Origin: Pseudomonas sp. NFR16
Lineage (GTDB): Bacteria > Pseudomonadota > Gammaproteobacteria > Pseudomonadales > Pseudomonadaceae
Reading direction: 5' to 3'
Assembly (NCBI RefSeq): GCF_900108875.1
Contig: NZ_FNYJ01000003.1
Span: 21,969-85,968, forward strand
Length of the DNA stretch: 64,000 nucleotides
Below are positions 63,948 through 64,000 of this stretch, piece after piece. The notes beneath the pieces were generated by a model. That model did not search any database and was not told the origin of the DNA. It was given only the letters and a program-made list of their open reading frames with translations. A program made the translations under genes and the position numbers. Each line of letters begins with the position of its first letter. The first letter of the stretch is position 1.

Positions 63948-64000
63948 GGGCGAACTCCCTGTTGGCGCGCATATGGCGACGATGCAACCGAGACAATGCA

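Overview
The window looks like a Pseudomonas chromosome of the fluorescens/syringae type. The base composition is GC-rich, three REPIN-like repeats occur between genes, and gene order over most of the window matches, from memory, the P. aeruginosa PAO1 interval around PA4493-PA4519: roxR-roxS, a SIMPL protein, dppA paralogs, opdP, dppABCDF, piuB-piuA-piuC-Sel1, speC. No rRNA, tRNA, CRISPR array, transposase or phage gene was seen. Species cannot be assigned by eye.

Layout. Positions 1-10 kb hold a mixed metabolic and regulatory stretch: a divergent argininosuccinate lyase, glutaredoxin, a cupin, three LysR regulators, a TauE/SafE permease, an MdaB/YgiN-like quinone redox pair, a DMT exporter and an SDR enzyme. 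Positions 10-17.4 kb carry ggt, prfC and a four-gene osmoprotectant ABC operon. Positions 17.6-18.8 kb are a degraded accessory patch with a frameshifted membrane-anchored gene next to an 11-G tract, followed by speC. Positions 20-24.3 kb carry an alpha-xenorhabdolysin-type (XaxA/XaxB) pore-forming toxin pair plus a second XaxA paralog and an unknown helical protein. Positions 24.5-31.5 kb are the iron locus (Sel1, piuC, piuA, piuB) with a Fur-like site. Positions 31.9-44.6 kb are the di/tripeptide uptake locus: dppBCDF, four DppA-type binding proteins and an OpdP porin. Positions 44.8-52 kb carry a SIMPL protein, a HET-C protein with an N-terminal HExxH domain, the roxSR redox two-component system and an SbmA/YddA-like ABC exporter. 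Positions 52-59.4 kb are a glucarate/galactarate locus (GntR regulator, kdgD, MFS transporter, garD). It is split by a minus-strand type VI secretion cassette: hcp, a Tlde1-type L,D-transpeptidase-fold effector and three tandem paralogous small membrane proteins. The window ends with a ketopantoate-reductase-like enzyme, a zinc alcohol dehydrogenase, an alpha/beta hydrolase and a DUF3182 protein.

The most interesting material is accessory and inserted into otherwise conserved gene order. It comprises (i) the expanded Xax toxin locus between speC and the piu genes; (ii) the Hcp-effector-triple-immunity operon, whose effector and three following genes are all joined by 4-bp ATGA overlaps and which sits between a GntR regulator and its probable target kdgD, both carrying the same 13-bp motif; (iii) the HExxH/HET-C fusion between the SIMPL gene and roxS; and (iv) the homopolymer-frameshifted gene near speC. 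The first three appear to be weapons or immunity functions aimed at eukaryotic cells or rival bacteria; these roles are inferred from family and context, not shown.
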